In this document: one piece after another, positions 11,999 through 22,442 of the stretch
Numbering within the stretch: the stretch's first letter is position 1
How the letters are laid out: each line of letters begins with the position of its first letter
Origin: Juglans regia
Lineage: Eukaryota > Streptophyta > Magnoliopsida > Fagales > Juglandaceae
Direction of reading: 5' to 3'
Assembly (NCBI RefSeq): GCF_001411555.2
Contig: NC_049907.1
Span: 5,092,243-5,156,242, forward strand
DNA: 64,000 nucleotides
The notes under the pieces: model-generated
The model's input: only the letters and a program-made list of their open reading frames with translations
Database searches by the model: none
What the model was told of the DNA's origin: nothing
Made by a program: the position numbers and the translations under genes

Positions 11999-13147
11999 AT
12001 GGCAGAGTCTGACAAAACCAACCCTCCCACCACCATCTCCTCCTCCTCCATTATCACTTCCGCCTCTCATTTGGTCACAGTCAAGCTTACCATAGAAAAC
12101 TATCTTTTATGGAAAGCACAAACTGTTCCATTTCTTAAGGGTCATAAACTCTTTGGCCATGTTGATGGATCCTTACTGATCCCCCCTACCACCATTTGTG
12201 GCGAAATTAATCCCGCTCATTCTCAGTGGGTGCTACAAGATCAATTGATCATTTCAGCTATAAACTCCTCCCTATTTGAGTCTGTTTTAGCGCAGGTCTT
12301 GGATTGTAAGACCTCGCGTGATGTCTGGACCACTCTAGAAAATTTATTTAGTGCTCAGTCCACTGCTCATGCTATGCACACTCGATTTCAACTTGCGACT
12401 CTACGGAAGGGCTCTGAGTCCATCTCCAAGTATTTCACTAAGGCTAAAAACCTCTCTTCATCTCTTGGAGCGGCTGGTCATCCCTTAACTGACCAAGAAT
12501 TTTCTATTTATCTCTTGGCGGGACTAGGGACTGACTATGAGTCTCTTGTTACCTCTCTCACCACCAGACCCGATCCTCTTTCCCCTCACCAACTATACAG
12601 TTTTCTCTTAAATCATGAATCTCGTCTCTCTCATCAAACTAAGTCTATACTTTCTGGCACCAATCTTGCAGCTCATAATACTACTGTTCGTCCCCCTTCC
12701 ACATCCCCTTCAACCAGTGGCCGAAATCCCTTTCGTGGAGGACAACGTGGTCACGACAGAGGTAGATCTCGCCCTCCTTTGAACTACTTCACCAATCGGT
12801 CCCCCACGGTGTGTCAAGTTTGCCGTAAATCAGGTCATTCAGCTGATTCCTGCTACCATCGATTTGACTATTCGTATCAAACTCCAGCCCCGTCTTCCAT
12901 GGCTGCTAACTTCACGGCGATACCAGCTACTTCACCACCTACCTCGACTTGGTTTCCAGATATAGCAGCCACACACCATTTCACCTCTGAATTTTCTAAT
13001 CTCAATCTTGGTTCTCTGCCTTATCAGGGATCTGACACAGTTAGTATTGGAGATGGCAGTTCTCTTCCTATTCAACATCAAGGCTCGGCTCAGCTCAACA
13101 CTTCCTCTAGCAATTTTCTTTTACACAATTTACTTCATGTTCCTTGA
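11999..13147 (+). pseudogene. Copia-1 gag and protease segment, stopped prematurely
   Basis: The frame gives 382 residues. The N-terminal part has the Copia gag pattern (LTIENYLLWKAQTVPFLKG), followed by the gag core, a Ser/Thr-rich linker, and a zinc knuckle CQVCRKSGHSADSC with spacing CX2CX4HX4C. The protease starts near WFPDIAATHHFT, where the catalytic D-T/S-G triad has become D-I-A, so proteolysis should be lost. The frame ends at TGA 13145-13147, inside what should be a continuous polyprotein. It is part of Copia-1 and not a host gene. Confidence 0.9.
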
Positions 13148-16100
13148 ATCTGTCGTAACCTTCTCTCCGGTCGGCAATTTTGTCATGATAATCTTGTCTT
13201 TTTTGAATTTTACCATAATTGTTTATTTGTGAAGGATTCTCGTTCCCGGGCTGTTCTTCTTCAGGGAGCTGTTGAAGACGGTTTGTATGTCCTTCCTGCT
13301 GCTGCCAAGGCCAACGTTTCATCCATTCCCTCTCCTTAGGCTCACATTGGTGTTCGGACCTCCCCTTATCTTTGGCATCTTCACATGGGACACCCGTCTT
13401 CTCGACTCACTGCCTTTACTCTTCGGCACTTCAATCTGCCATCTACAGGTCATCGGTTCTCTAATTGTTCAGCCTGTCATCAGGCCAAGGCCCATACCTT
13501 ACCTTATCCTAGTTCCCCTTCCTGATCCAAGAAACCATGTAGTTTTGCTATTTCTTGATGTATGGGGTCTGGCCCTGATATTATCCACCAATGGCAGTCG
13601 TTATTATCTTTAAGTTTTAGATGATTTTTCCAAGTACCTCTGGCTTTTTCAATGCAATCTAAATCTAATGTGGCTACTTTAATTCTGGCATTTTTACGCT
13701 TTGTTCATAATACTTTCTCTACAAATATCATTTCCGTTCAATCCGATTAGGGTGGGGAATTCCGCCCTCTTCGTTCCATATTTCAACAATTTGGCATCAC
13801 ACATCGCATTACTTGTCCTCACTCTCATCCTCAAAATGGGAGCATTGAACGCCGTCATTGACATATAGTTGAGACGGGTCTTTCACTTTTGGCCCATGCC
13901 TCCATGCCTCAAAAATATTGGGCCGAAGCCTTTCAAACGGCTACTTTTTTAATTAATCGAATGCCCACTCCCATTCTTAATCACAAATTTCCTTATGAAA
14001 CTTTGATGGGCTGTACACCCGATTACAAATTTCTTCGTGTCTTTGGGTCCACTTGTTGGCCTAATCTTCGTCCATACAATAAACACAAACTAGACTTTAG
14101 GTCTTTACCTTGTGTCTTCATGGGCTACAGCCCAGATCATAAAGGGTATCTTTGTCTTCATTTACCAACGGGCCGGACCTACATCTCAAGGGATGTAACT
14201 TTCAATGAAACTCTTTTTCCCTTTGAAAAACAACCCAGCTCTACTTCTCAATCTCATTCTTCCTCTACTGGCATCGTTCCTCTCTCCTTGGTCTCACCCA
14301 CTACTCCTTTAGGCCCATTACCTCCAAGCTCAAGCCCACAATCACCTTTAAGCTCGTCCATTCCGTCCACTATTTTGCCTAGGGCTACATCTGATACTTC
14401 ATCCTCATCCTCCAGCCGTCTCACTCCCCTGCACGCCGAGACCTCCACATCTCATGAATCTCCTCCTAATCCACCTCCTCCACTTCCTACTCATCCCATG
14501 AAAACACGATCCCAAGCCAACATACATCGCCCTCGCGTCTTCCATGATGGAACCGTCCCTTGGCCTCCCCCAAAACCCACGGCCTCTCTCTCCACCGTGT
14601 CTTCTACTTCCATACCAGAGGAGCCATCCTCATTTTCTGAAGCTGCGAAACATTCCGAATGGCGCTCAGCCATGAACCAAGAGTTTCATGCCCTTCTCTC
14701 CAACCATACCTGGGATTTGGTTCCACCCTCGCCTCAGTTCAATATTCTGGGATCCAAATGGATCCTCAAAACCAAACGTCGGGCCGATGGGTCCCTTGAA
14801 CGCCGGAAGGCACGTCTTGTGGCCAAGGGGTACCATCAACAGCCAGGCGTGGACTTCTCTGAAACCTTTAGCTCGGTCATAAAACCAGTAACCATTTGTC
14901 TACTCCTTTCCATTGTAGTTACTTCCCGGTGGTCTCTCAGGCAGTTGGACATCCAAAATGCCTTCCTACACGGCAACCTCAAAGAGACGGTTTACATGCG
15001 TCAACCACCCGGGTTCGTCAATCCGGATCATCCCTCCTATGTCTGCAAACTGCGTAAGTCCATTTACGGTTTGAAACAAGCTCCTCGAACCTGGTTTGCA
15101 AAGTTGTCTGACTGTCTTCTTACCTTGGGTTTTCAATGTTCTCGATCTGATGCATCTTTGTTTATTCATAAAACTACTTCTGCATGTATTTATGTGTTGA
15201 TTTATGTGGACGATATAATCGTCACTGGTTCTAACTCCAGTTTGATTTATGAGTTTATTTCCACTTTAAGCAATCATTTTCCAGTTAAGGATTTAGGCAC
15301 TTTACATTATTTCCTAGGTATTGAAGTCACTCATTCATCCTCTGGTTTGCACTTATCTCAGTCAAAATACGTCACCGATCTCTTGGTTCGCACTAATATG
15401 CACCAGTCCAAACCAGTGTCCACTCCTATGTCCTCCTCCACTAAACTTTCAGCTGTTGAGGGGTGCTCGTTTGAAGATCCTCATCTCTATCGGAGTGTGG
15501 TTGGAAGCTTACAATATTTAGCTTTTACCAGACCCGATATCTCGTTTGCTGTAAACCGAGTCTGTCAATATATTCACTATCCTCGGCTGCCTCACTGGCA
15601 AGCCGTAAAACGCATACTGCGTTACTTAAACAACACCAAGTCTTTAGGCCTCACCTTCTCCCCATCCTCTTCCTTTACACTCTCTGCCTTCTCTGATCCC
15701 GACTGGGCTGGATGCCCTGATAATCGTAGATCAACAGTAGGATTTTGTGTTTATTTTGGTAAGCATCTCATTTCATGGGGATCAAAGAAGCAAGCCACCA
15801 TTGCTCGGTCCTCAACCGAGGCTGAGTATAAAACAGTGGCTAATACCACTTGTGAGCTTCTGTGGATTCAATTTTTGTTAAAAGAACTTGGAATTTCTCT
15901 TCTTCATCCCCCCACTCTTTGGTGTGACAATATGGGGGCAACTTATCTTACTATAAATCCTGTTTTCCACTCACGAATGAAATATGTTGAACTTGATTAT
16001 TACTTTGTCCGTGATAGAGTGGCAGCAAAGTCATTGCAGGTGTCTTTCATCTCCAGCAAAGACCAAATAGCAGATATACTCACCAAGCCCTTATCATCAG

Positions 16101-16198
16101 CACGGTTTCTTCTACTTCGATCAAGCCTCACTGTTGACTCAGTGCCGCTTGACTCGCGGGAGGATATTAAGGCCTCTATCATCACTCCCTCAACTTAG
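13148..16198 (+). pseudogene. Copia-1 pol segment (integrase, RT, RNase H) with stops and frameshifts
   Basis: After the TGA at 13145 the gag frame is still recognisable but meets TAG at 13337-13339. The reading then shifts by one frame around 13500-13550 and returns near 13640, and the integrase core carries further stops, one directly beside the second catalytic Asp (near 13748). From 13889 one long frame of 769 residues holds the integrase C-terminus, the reverse transcriptase (RADGSLERRKARLVAKGY, SIYGLKQAPRTWF, YVDDI) and RNase H (SDPDWAG, STEAEY). The RT active site is intact. RNase H has changed residues, SDPDWAG in place of SDADWAG. The final stop, 16196-16198, lies inside the 3' LTR. 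The ATG at 13889 is only the first Met after the last stop, not a real start. Confidence 0.9.
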
Positions 16199-16450
16199 CA
16201 TTCATGGTCCAGCACACATGGAAATATTCAGCACGTACAAGGAGGAATATTCGAGAGTCTGTCCATAACAGATTGTTAGCTAGGTGTTACAATATGATTG
16301 GCCAATGGCCTGCAGTTTGTTATTGTATTACGCCTATATAAGAGGCAAATAGTCTGTATAAGGAATACAACAATAAGAAATATTTCTGTCCTTTCTCTAT
16401 GGCATTTATACAAACAGTTATAGTACCTCTCTGTTTCACTTGATTCAACA
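16165..16450 (+). repeat. 3' LTR of Copia-1
   Basis: Same ends and length as the 5' LTR. Its TATATAAG (16335-16342) points toward gene A, whose ATG is about 390 bp downstream, so read-through or alternative initiation is possible. Confidence 0.93.
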
Positions 16451-16545
16451 ATAACACATTGATTTCCACGACAGATTGGTTCTGTCAAGATATCCTCTTG
16501 AGTTGGGTAGGTAGGTTGGAATTTTACAGGGTTCCGAGTCTTGTT

Positions 16546-16637
16546 GAGAAGGTGAACTAACCAGAATTTCTGCTACACGTCCCCAACTACATCTCATCAA
16601 ACATTTGGAACCCTTCAACACACCCACACTATAAATA
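16546..16637 (+). promoter_or_regulatory. Core promoter of Leu/Pro-rich gene A
   Basis: GAGAAGGTGAACTAACC (16546-16562) corresponds to the GGAAGGTGAGCGAAC motif of genes B-F. It is followed by CTACATCTCATCAAAC, also shared, and TATAAATA at 16630-16637. Sequence beyond 16451 is the Copia element, so the distal promoter has been moved about 4.8 kb away. Confidence 0.7.
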
Positions 16638-16724
16638 CCAATTAAGATTTGCATCCGTTTCAACTCAAACACACATACACAAGTTCCCAATACATTGAGG
16701 AAGAACTCTCTCTCATCTCTAGAA

Positions 16725-17165
16725 ATGGCTGGTTCCAGGCATGTTTTCATGTTGTCTTTGATTGTCACATTGTCGTTGTCAAGCATTGATATGAGCTTGG
16801 CAGCTCGTCATCTTTTGGTCACACCTCCGGCAGCTGCACCCCCAGCGCTGCCTACAATCCCATCTCTTCCCAAGGCTACACTGCCTCCTCTGCCCTCTGT
16901 GCCAACACTGCCTAAAACCACGTTGCCACCGCTGCCATCTTCCCCTTTGCCAACACTTCCAACCCAACCCTCATTGCCACCATTGCCTTCAAACCCAATG
17001 CCAACTCTACCAAATCCAACTATGCCAACCACTCCCAAGATGACTCTACCTCCTCTTCCTTCCAGTACTCCATTGCCCACCATCCCAACTACAATCCCAT
17101 CGATTCCTACCATTCCAATAACGATTCCAACAATTCCTTTCTTCTCCCCACCACCATCAAAGTGA
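16725..17165 (+). CDS. Secreted Leu/Pro-rich repeat protein A (PELPK-like)
   Basis: The frame encodes 146 residues. Residues 1-26 or so form a signal peptide ending SLA before ARHLL, a junction kept in every paralogue. The mature part is almost only Pro, Leu, Thr, Ser, Ala, Lys and Ile, arranged in LPxLP blocks such as TLPPLPSVPTLPKTTLPPLP, with an Ile-rich tail (IPTIPITIPTIPFFSPPPSK). No Cys occurs after the signal peptide. The layout resembles plant PELPK-type wall proteins, which have a signal peptide, an ARxLL start and Pro-rich pentad repeats. An apoplastic or wall role is inferred. The start at 16725 rather than the in-frame Met at 16695 is chosen by alignment with B-F. This is the most divergent intact member and the one next to the Copia insertion. 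Confidence 0.85.
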   Translation: MAGSRHVFMLSLIVTLSLSSIDMSLAARHLLVTPPAAAPPALPTIPSLPKATLPPLPSVPTLPKTTLPPLPSSPLPTLPTQPSLPPLPSNPMPTLPNPTMPTTPKMTLPPLPSSTPLPTIPTTIPSIPTIPITIPTIPFFSPPPSK

Positions 17166-18780
17166 AGTACCCGTAGTCTTTGAAACGCCATGGGAGCATT
17201 CTCTTTCTCCTACTGATCCAGTTTTTGGAGATTTCTGTGTCTGCCCCACTATATGAAGCGTTTCTGGATCAGTGTGTTGGAGCCTGCCTTGGCTCTCTCT
17301 CTATATATATACTGCTGTTTTACGTGTTTGAATATTGCGTTGTTGTACGTGTCATATGAGAGACATTATTATTTAGTCATTTTAGAGTCAGATTTTTATT
17401 GTCATTGATGTATTTGTCCTTACGAATAAGATTTCTTATTTTCTTATTTAACGATCGATGAGGCTATGTGTTTTATACTAACCACTGACGCTTTTCCTAT
17501 AGCAAATGAAAGAGAGGTTAAGGACCGCATATAAACCACAAAAGATAAAAAATGTATAATCTAATCGGTGTAAGGCCATATTAACAGTCCATCCATATGA
17601 AACCGATCATGATGAAGCAAAGATAATGTTAGCAGTTCAGATTCTGAAGGTAACAACATGACAAATTAAAGATACCACTGCGATATTGCTAAAACTAGCT
17701 ACTTTTTGGAAAATGAAAATATCTTTAAGATGATCAGGTCATGAAGACTTCACTGGGCTTCATCGCTTGGAAAATAACTCATTAATGGCGAAGCGAATGC
17801 TCATGTGTATCATTTCCATATCCCCTCTCGTTTTGATTTTTTTCTTTGGTCCAAATAATTAACTGATGTCAAAGAGAGATGTAGTATTAACTTTTCTAGA
17901 AAGTAAGCAAGTTAATTATGATAATATCCTCACCTAATCGCTGCACTTCCGCTTGAGTACCCTACCTATTAATTATGCATGCATGTATATTTGTAATTGT
18001 ATATAGACATACACTGGTGGATATGTTAAAAAAAAGGCATCAATTTATCAAAAGACTGGTGGCTTTTCAGGGCTGTAGATGAATCATCCGCTTGATACTC
18101 GCTTGATTAAATTCGAATTGAACTCAACTTGTGAGTGAAAAAAAAGCTCGTTTGTAAAAGTAGAAATCTGTTCGATTAATAAATGACACATATCCGACAA
18201 AACTCGACTTAACTAAAGCTCGTTAAGGCCCATGCATGCACTCATTTATGTCCGACTCGATTTGTTAGCTCAACTAGATTAAAGCTTGTTTATACATCGA
18301 TAAATGTGTGTGCATGTGTGTCTATATATATATATATATTAGTTATAAATAATATAAGTATCACACATTTTATAACTAAATACTATGTAGTCAATTGCGT
18401 AATGTTTTTGAATGGTATGTAAGCACCTTTGTAAATTGTAATCCACGTGGAAAAGATCAAGAATAAAATAATATGAAAATATTTTTAAAAATACAAATCA
18501 TATAAAGAAATAAAATCATTAAAAAAATAAAAAATAATTCAAACCTACTAATTCATTTTTTAAAAATTATATTTACAAATTAAGAAAAAAAAGCAAAGTT
18601 CTTAGATTTTTAAAATAGAAAAATCTAAAGAAAAAAGTGACCAGGTTTGATAATACAACTATTCTCAGATATTTTCAAACTGCTTTACTAACTATTTATT
18701 ATTAATTTTACAGATGATCTGAATTACTCTTAATATTCAAATGCACCATTAGTAGTCATTTAACAGCCCAGACTCTACTT
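17166..18780. other. 3' UTR of A and AT-rich spacer
   Basis: The first 300 bp are likely 3' UTR, ending near the T-rich sequence around 17400. The rest has no coding signal. A TA-rich run is at 18322-18340. No element ends were found. Confidence 0.5.
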
Positions 18781-19163
18781 GATGAACAATCCAAGCATCG
18801 GTACGGGCAACGCAAGTATGGCTGGTGGTTCCATTTTGGGCGGCCGCTCAATCAACTTATATAAGCTATTTATCAACCATTTTAAATCATATATATTTGA
18901 TATGTGGAATGCCACGTGGATGTTAGATTTTCATTAAATTATTTAACAAAAATATGATAAATGTTCTTTTTTTTAAGAAAAAAAAATATGTCGGGAACCT
19001 CTCCAAGGCAGGGCTGTTCAGACCCACCCTGCAGAGAAAATTCTGGTCCCGTGCACTGTACCATCAAAATTTTTCCTACACGAAATTAGTTAAATCGCTG
19101 GCTTTTCACGAGAGTGTATAGCCCCAAAGGAGGATTGTTTGCACCTACGAAGTAATGAACTTT

Positions 19164-19335
19164 TGTGATACCCCATATGATATGGATAATGATTGGTGGT
19201 GTATGAGATCCCACATTATTTGGGAAGAAAAAATTCTTACTCTTCATAAGATTCTAATGAGACTCCAATTGTATAATTGACTAGTCTTTTTAGAATATAG
19301 ACCATGTAGTTTGGGCCTTCCATTGAGGTGTTACA
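19164..19335 (+). mobile_element. TRIM solo LTR with 5-bp target duplication
   Basis: The 172-bp sequence starts TGTGATACCCCATATGATAT and ends GAGGTGTTACA. ACTTT flanks it at 19159-19163 and 19336-19340. The D segment has the uninterrupted site (ATTGAACTTTGG at about 43140). The complete TRIM at 39037-39482 carries LTRs of the same 172-bp length in opposite orientation. Confidence 0.92.
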
Positions 19336-20273
19336 ACTTTGGACATTGAAGGAAGTGATACTCCAAGACCAAGGCTTTCACCATTTGGACCAACCCCTGG
19401 GGTTAAAAAAAAAGAGATAAATGTTCTTATTGACAATATATAATTATAAACTTCAGGAGCTATATGTAATTGAGTTTTGCTACATAACTTTCACCACACT
19501 CCATACTTCACATTTTTTTTAAATTTTTAATTTTTTTTTTGAATTTACTCTTTTTAAATTATTTCAAATTTTATATTCATATTCATATAATAAATATTTA
19601 ATAAAATAAAAAAATAATATGAATTGTAGAGTGTTAGGAGGTTGGAAAGATTTTTTGTATGTAATTAGGACATTTGGGTCAACCTTAAGTACACTTCTAA
19701 TATCTAAATAAAATAAGTTAAACGGGCAATAATATCACGTAGTTCTATCTAAAAGTTTGACTAATATGCATTTGGGCTTGTACCTAATTCCAGCTAACAT
19801 GATGTAATTAATTAATTTGTTATGTAACTTAACGTTTTAATCAAGTAAGATTGCATCAGAATAAAGCAAATTGGTTTGTGACGTTACTTCTCGACGCTGC
19901 TGTTTTGCATGCAGTCTTGGCCACCCAATTCAGGCCACCATATATGTGTTTTGTTGGTAATGAACCAACTGTATTCTATTCAACCACATAAAAAAATTGG
20001 ATAGCCTGCTTTATGTTATAGGCGACTTCAACTACATTACAACCTACATTAATAAGAGTACTCTGTCCCAAGCCAACAAGTAATTGTCAAATCATAGGTT
20101 GCACAACTGAGCTATCTTCTCGACCCCAATACGCGTACTTTTCTAGCAAAATTGCAATGTTTCGATGAGTCGTAACCATGTCGGCCTGTTTTTCTTGAGG
20201 CTTCTAAGTGGGTGACAAGACTTGTCAGCTTTCTAGTTAGCAGTTTTTTTATATAACCTACAATTGGTCTCGG

Positions 20274-20393
20274 TTTGGAAGGTGAGCGAACGATTCTTTC
20301 CGGCCACTTCCTACAACCACATCCCATCAAACTCACATTATTTTATTTCTTTTCTATTCCTCAAGACCCCTCACAATTTGAACTCTATAAATA
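20274..20393 (+). promoter_or_regulatory. Core promoter of gene B
   Basis: TTTGGAAGGTGAGCGAAC (20274-20291) is followed by CATCCCATCAAACTCA, CTATTCCTCAAG and TATAAATA at 20386-20393. All four blocks are kept in order at genes C, D, E and F. The TATA box is 117 bp before the ATG. Confidence 0.75.
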
Positions 20394-20502
20394 CTACCGG
20401 GTGCATGTTCTCTTCAATCAACACAACTAGCCGGCCAATACCAGAAGCGAAAAAAAAAAAAAAAACCCGCTCCAAAAACATTCTTCTCCTAGCGTTTAAA
20501 CC

Positions 20503-21003
20503 ATGGCTTTTTCTCAGTCTTGTTTCATTCTGTCTATGATCATGGCATTGCTATTCTCAAGCGCCGAAATGAGTCTTGCAGCTCGTCATCTTTTGGATAC
20601 ACCAGCTGCTCCACCCCCAGCGTTGACACTGCCTCCAATCCCATCTCTGCCAAAGGCGACCTTGCCTCCACTGCCCTCTGTGCCATCGCTGCCTAAAGCC
20701 ACGTTGCCACCACTACCTAGCATGCCATTGCCTACTTTGCCGACTCAACCTACTCTTCCAAAGCCCACATTGCCACCATTGCCCACAAACCCATTGCCAA
20801 CCCAACCAACTCTTCCAAAGTCCACATTGCCACCGCTCCCAAGCACCCAACTCCCAACACTGCCAACAATGCCTACCGTCCCCAAGGTTGCACTACCTCC
20901 GTTGCCAACTATTCCACTGCCCACCATTCCAACCACAATCCCTTCCAACATTCCAACGACAATCCCAACAATTCCTTTCCTTTCCCCACCACCATCAAAC
21001 TAG
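20503..21003 (+). CDS. Secreted Leu/Pro-rich repeat protein B (PELPK-like)
   Basis: Encodes 166 residues. A hydrophobic signal peptide (MAFSQSCFILSMIMALLFSS) precedes ARHLLDTPAAPPPA. The mature chain repeats a unit of about 14 residues built on SLPKATLPPLPSVP, with evenly spaced Lys, then runs into shorter LPT, QPT and IPT blocks and the conserved tail IPTTIPTIPFLSPPPSN. There is no Cys in the mature part. Likely exported to the apoplast or wall; Pro residues could be hydroxylated, but that is inference. It differs from D at about six positions over the same length, which confirms a recent pair. Transcribed from a conserved promoter block. PELPK-like naming rests on layout and not on a database search. 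Confidence 0.88.
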   Translation: MAFSQSCFILSMIMALLFSSAEMSLAARHLLDTPAAPPPALTLPPIPSLPKATLPPLPSVPSLPKATLPPLPSMPLPTLPTQPTLPKPTLPPLPTNPLPTQPTLPKSTLPPLPSTQLPTLPTMPTVPKVALPPLPTIPLPTIPTTIPSNIPTTIPTIPFLSPPPSN

Positions 21004-21734
21004 ACTCTGGACCTTGAGATGCCACACTGTCATTCTTCGTTCGTATGTTTCTTTGCTCGGCCAGTTGTTATGCTATTCTCGATAATGTTAGAACCTACCC
21101 CTTGTTCTTGTGTTGAGAGTACTTTTCACAATCTTGAGGGGTTCAGTTGTATTTGTGTGTATAAGAGAATATGATGTTTAATTTCTGTAGCTTTCAAGTT
21201 ATTCTTTGGTTATCTCAGAAGCACTTGTGAGTGCTATTATATTGTAATCGTCCTTATGACTATTGATTAATACACGATATCTTTTTTGTTTTGTTAGTCT
21301 CAGATCTCACTAGCATCTCGTGGAATTTATGCTCTCCTCTCCTTCCTCTAATAATCGATTCCCTAACTTACCTTAGAAGTTGAGTGGGCTTGGGAGTTTT
21401 ATTTGGCCTTATGTACTCTCTTTTTTATAACTATATGAAAATGAAAAATCGTTATAATCAATTTAGAAACACTTATAAGATTTTTAAAGTAACTGGCTTG
21501 CAACACCATGAGTAAGCTTCTCAATTTATGCACTTTGGCAGCTCTAAATCACCGAACCTCTGGCCCTTCTATAGTTTCTCCATGAACATTAAGTTGAACT
21601 CTGCAACCATGGCAGCTCCAAATTAAAATCCTTTTGGCCAATGAACACACCAATAGACTCAACAAACTTGAAGTGATGGAGGTTTATTTATCAGAAGAGA
21701 TTGCGGCTTGAATAGTTAGCCCCATGTGGTTACG
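21004..21734. other. 3' region of gene B
   Basis: Conserved with D and more loosely with C, E and F. Blocks such as GATAATGTTAGAACCTACC, CAATCTTGAGGGGTTCA and GCACTTGTGAGTG recur after each copy, so this is probably 3' UTR and a conserved downstream flank. No coding signal is visible. Confidence 0.55.
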
Positions 21735-21935
21735 TAATTCAGATGAGATGAGATGAGATGTTTTGCTAAAAGTTGAATAAATATTGTTATAATATAATTT
21801 TTTAATATAATTTTTATTTTAAAATTTGAAAAAGTTGAATTATTTATTACATTTTGCATGTGAGTTTGGAAAAGTTGTAATAATTATATGAGATGAGATG
21901 AGATGTGATAGTTTTGTGTAACCAAACCAAGCCTT
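21735..21935 (+). mobile_element. GATGAGATG-type MITE
   Basis: Starts with repeated GATGA units, carries AAAAGTTGAATAAATATTGT and TTTGAAAAAGTTGAATTATT, and ends with GATGAGATGAGATG. The matching place after D (near 45340) lacks it, so the insertion is younger than the B/D duplication or was lost at D. It is non-coding. Confidence 0.65.
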
Positions 21936-22410
21936 AGAGGATCTCCTCATAGTTTTTCTCAAGAATACCATGATAAATCAGCAGCTTTGGCCTCTCACTT
22001 AATCCTAAAATTCATGTATAAATAGTGTATATAATGTATATGTAGGTAGTACTGTTAATTAATTAGGGCACTTAAAAGAGTCCAAATCAGACTTAATTTG
22101 TTGAACCCACTAATTTTTTATTCAAGCCATTGTCGTTCACACATCAAGTGCTTTGACTACTTAGATTTTGCGCTATTACTAGAACAACAGAGTAAACTCT
22201 CTATATGAAGCTTGCTCAAGCACATATTGAGCAGGATGTTGAGTAAACTCTCTGGTCGAGTTCCACTCGAGCCATTAACGAGCTGAAGCCGAGCCAACTA
22301 TGTATGATACTCACTCAAGCGGTTGTTGAGAATAGTCCTTCTTGTGATTTTTCTTCGTATTTTATTCATGTAATTTTCTAATTTTTCTTGTGACTAAAAG
22401 TACAACTCAC

Positions 22411-22442
22411 ATCTATGATCATGACATTGTTACTCTCAAGCA
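22411..22442 (+). pseudogene. Relic of a Leu/Pro-rich gene signal-peptide region
   Basis: Thirty-two bases here match the stretch coding for SMIMALLFSS of genes C, E and F at 29 positions (the core is TCTATGATCATG followed by CATTGTTA). Nothing of the rest of a gene follows; sequence turns into LINE at about 22490. It looks like a broken gene copy or a transferred fragment. Confidence 0.5.

Larger units (their letters stand above)
11677..16450 (+). mobile_element. Copia LTR retrotransposon, complete ends, defective coding region (Copia-1)
   Basis: Two 286-bp LTRs (11677-11962 and 16165-16450) bound an internal region. The flanking ATAAC at 11672-11676 and 16451-16455 is a perfect 5-bp target duplication. 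A primer-binding site complementary to initiator tRNA-Met (TGGTATCAAGAGCC, 11963-11976) follows the left LTR, and a purine-rich tract (16156-16164) precedes the right one. Domain order is gag, protease, integrase, reverse transcriptase, RNase H, which defines Copia. The LTRs differ at 5 of 286 positions, so insertion is fairly recent. The LTR ends are TA...CA rather than TG...CA. Gag style suggests the Ale/Retrofit group, a tentative call. Confidence 0.95.
18781..22405 (+). repeat. Duplicated segment carrying gene B (pair of the D segment)
   Basis: From GAACAATCCAAGCATCGGTA at 18783 to about 22405, order and sequence match 42775-45800, including spacer, promoter, gene, 3' region and downstream spacer. 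Differences include a TRIM solo LTR here at 19164-19335 (empty at D) and a MITE at 21735-21935 (not seen at D). The similarity extends far beyond the coding region, so this is segmental duplication. Confidence 0.85.
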
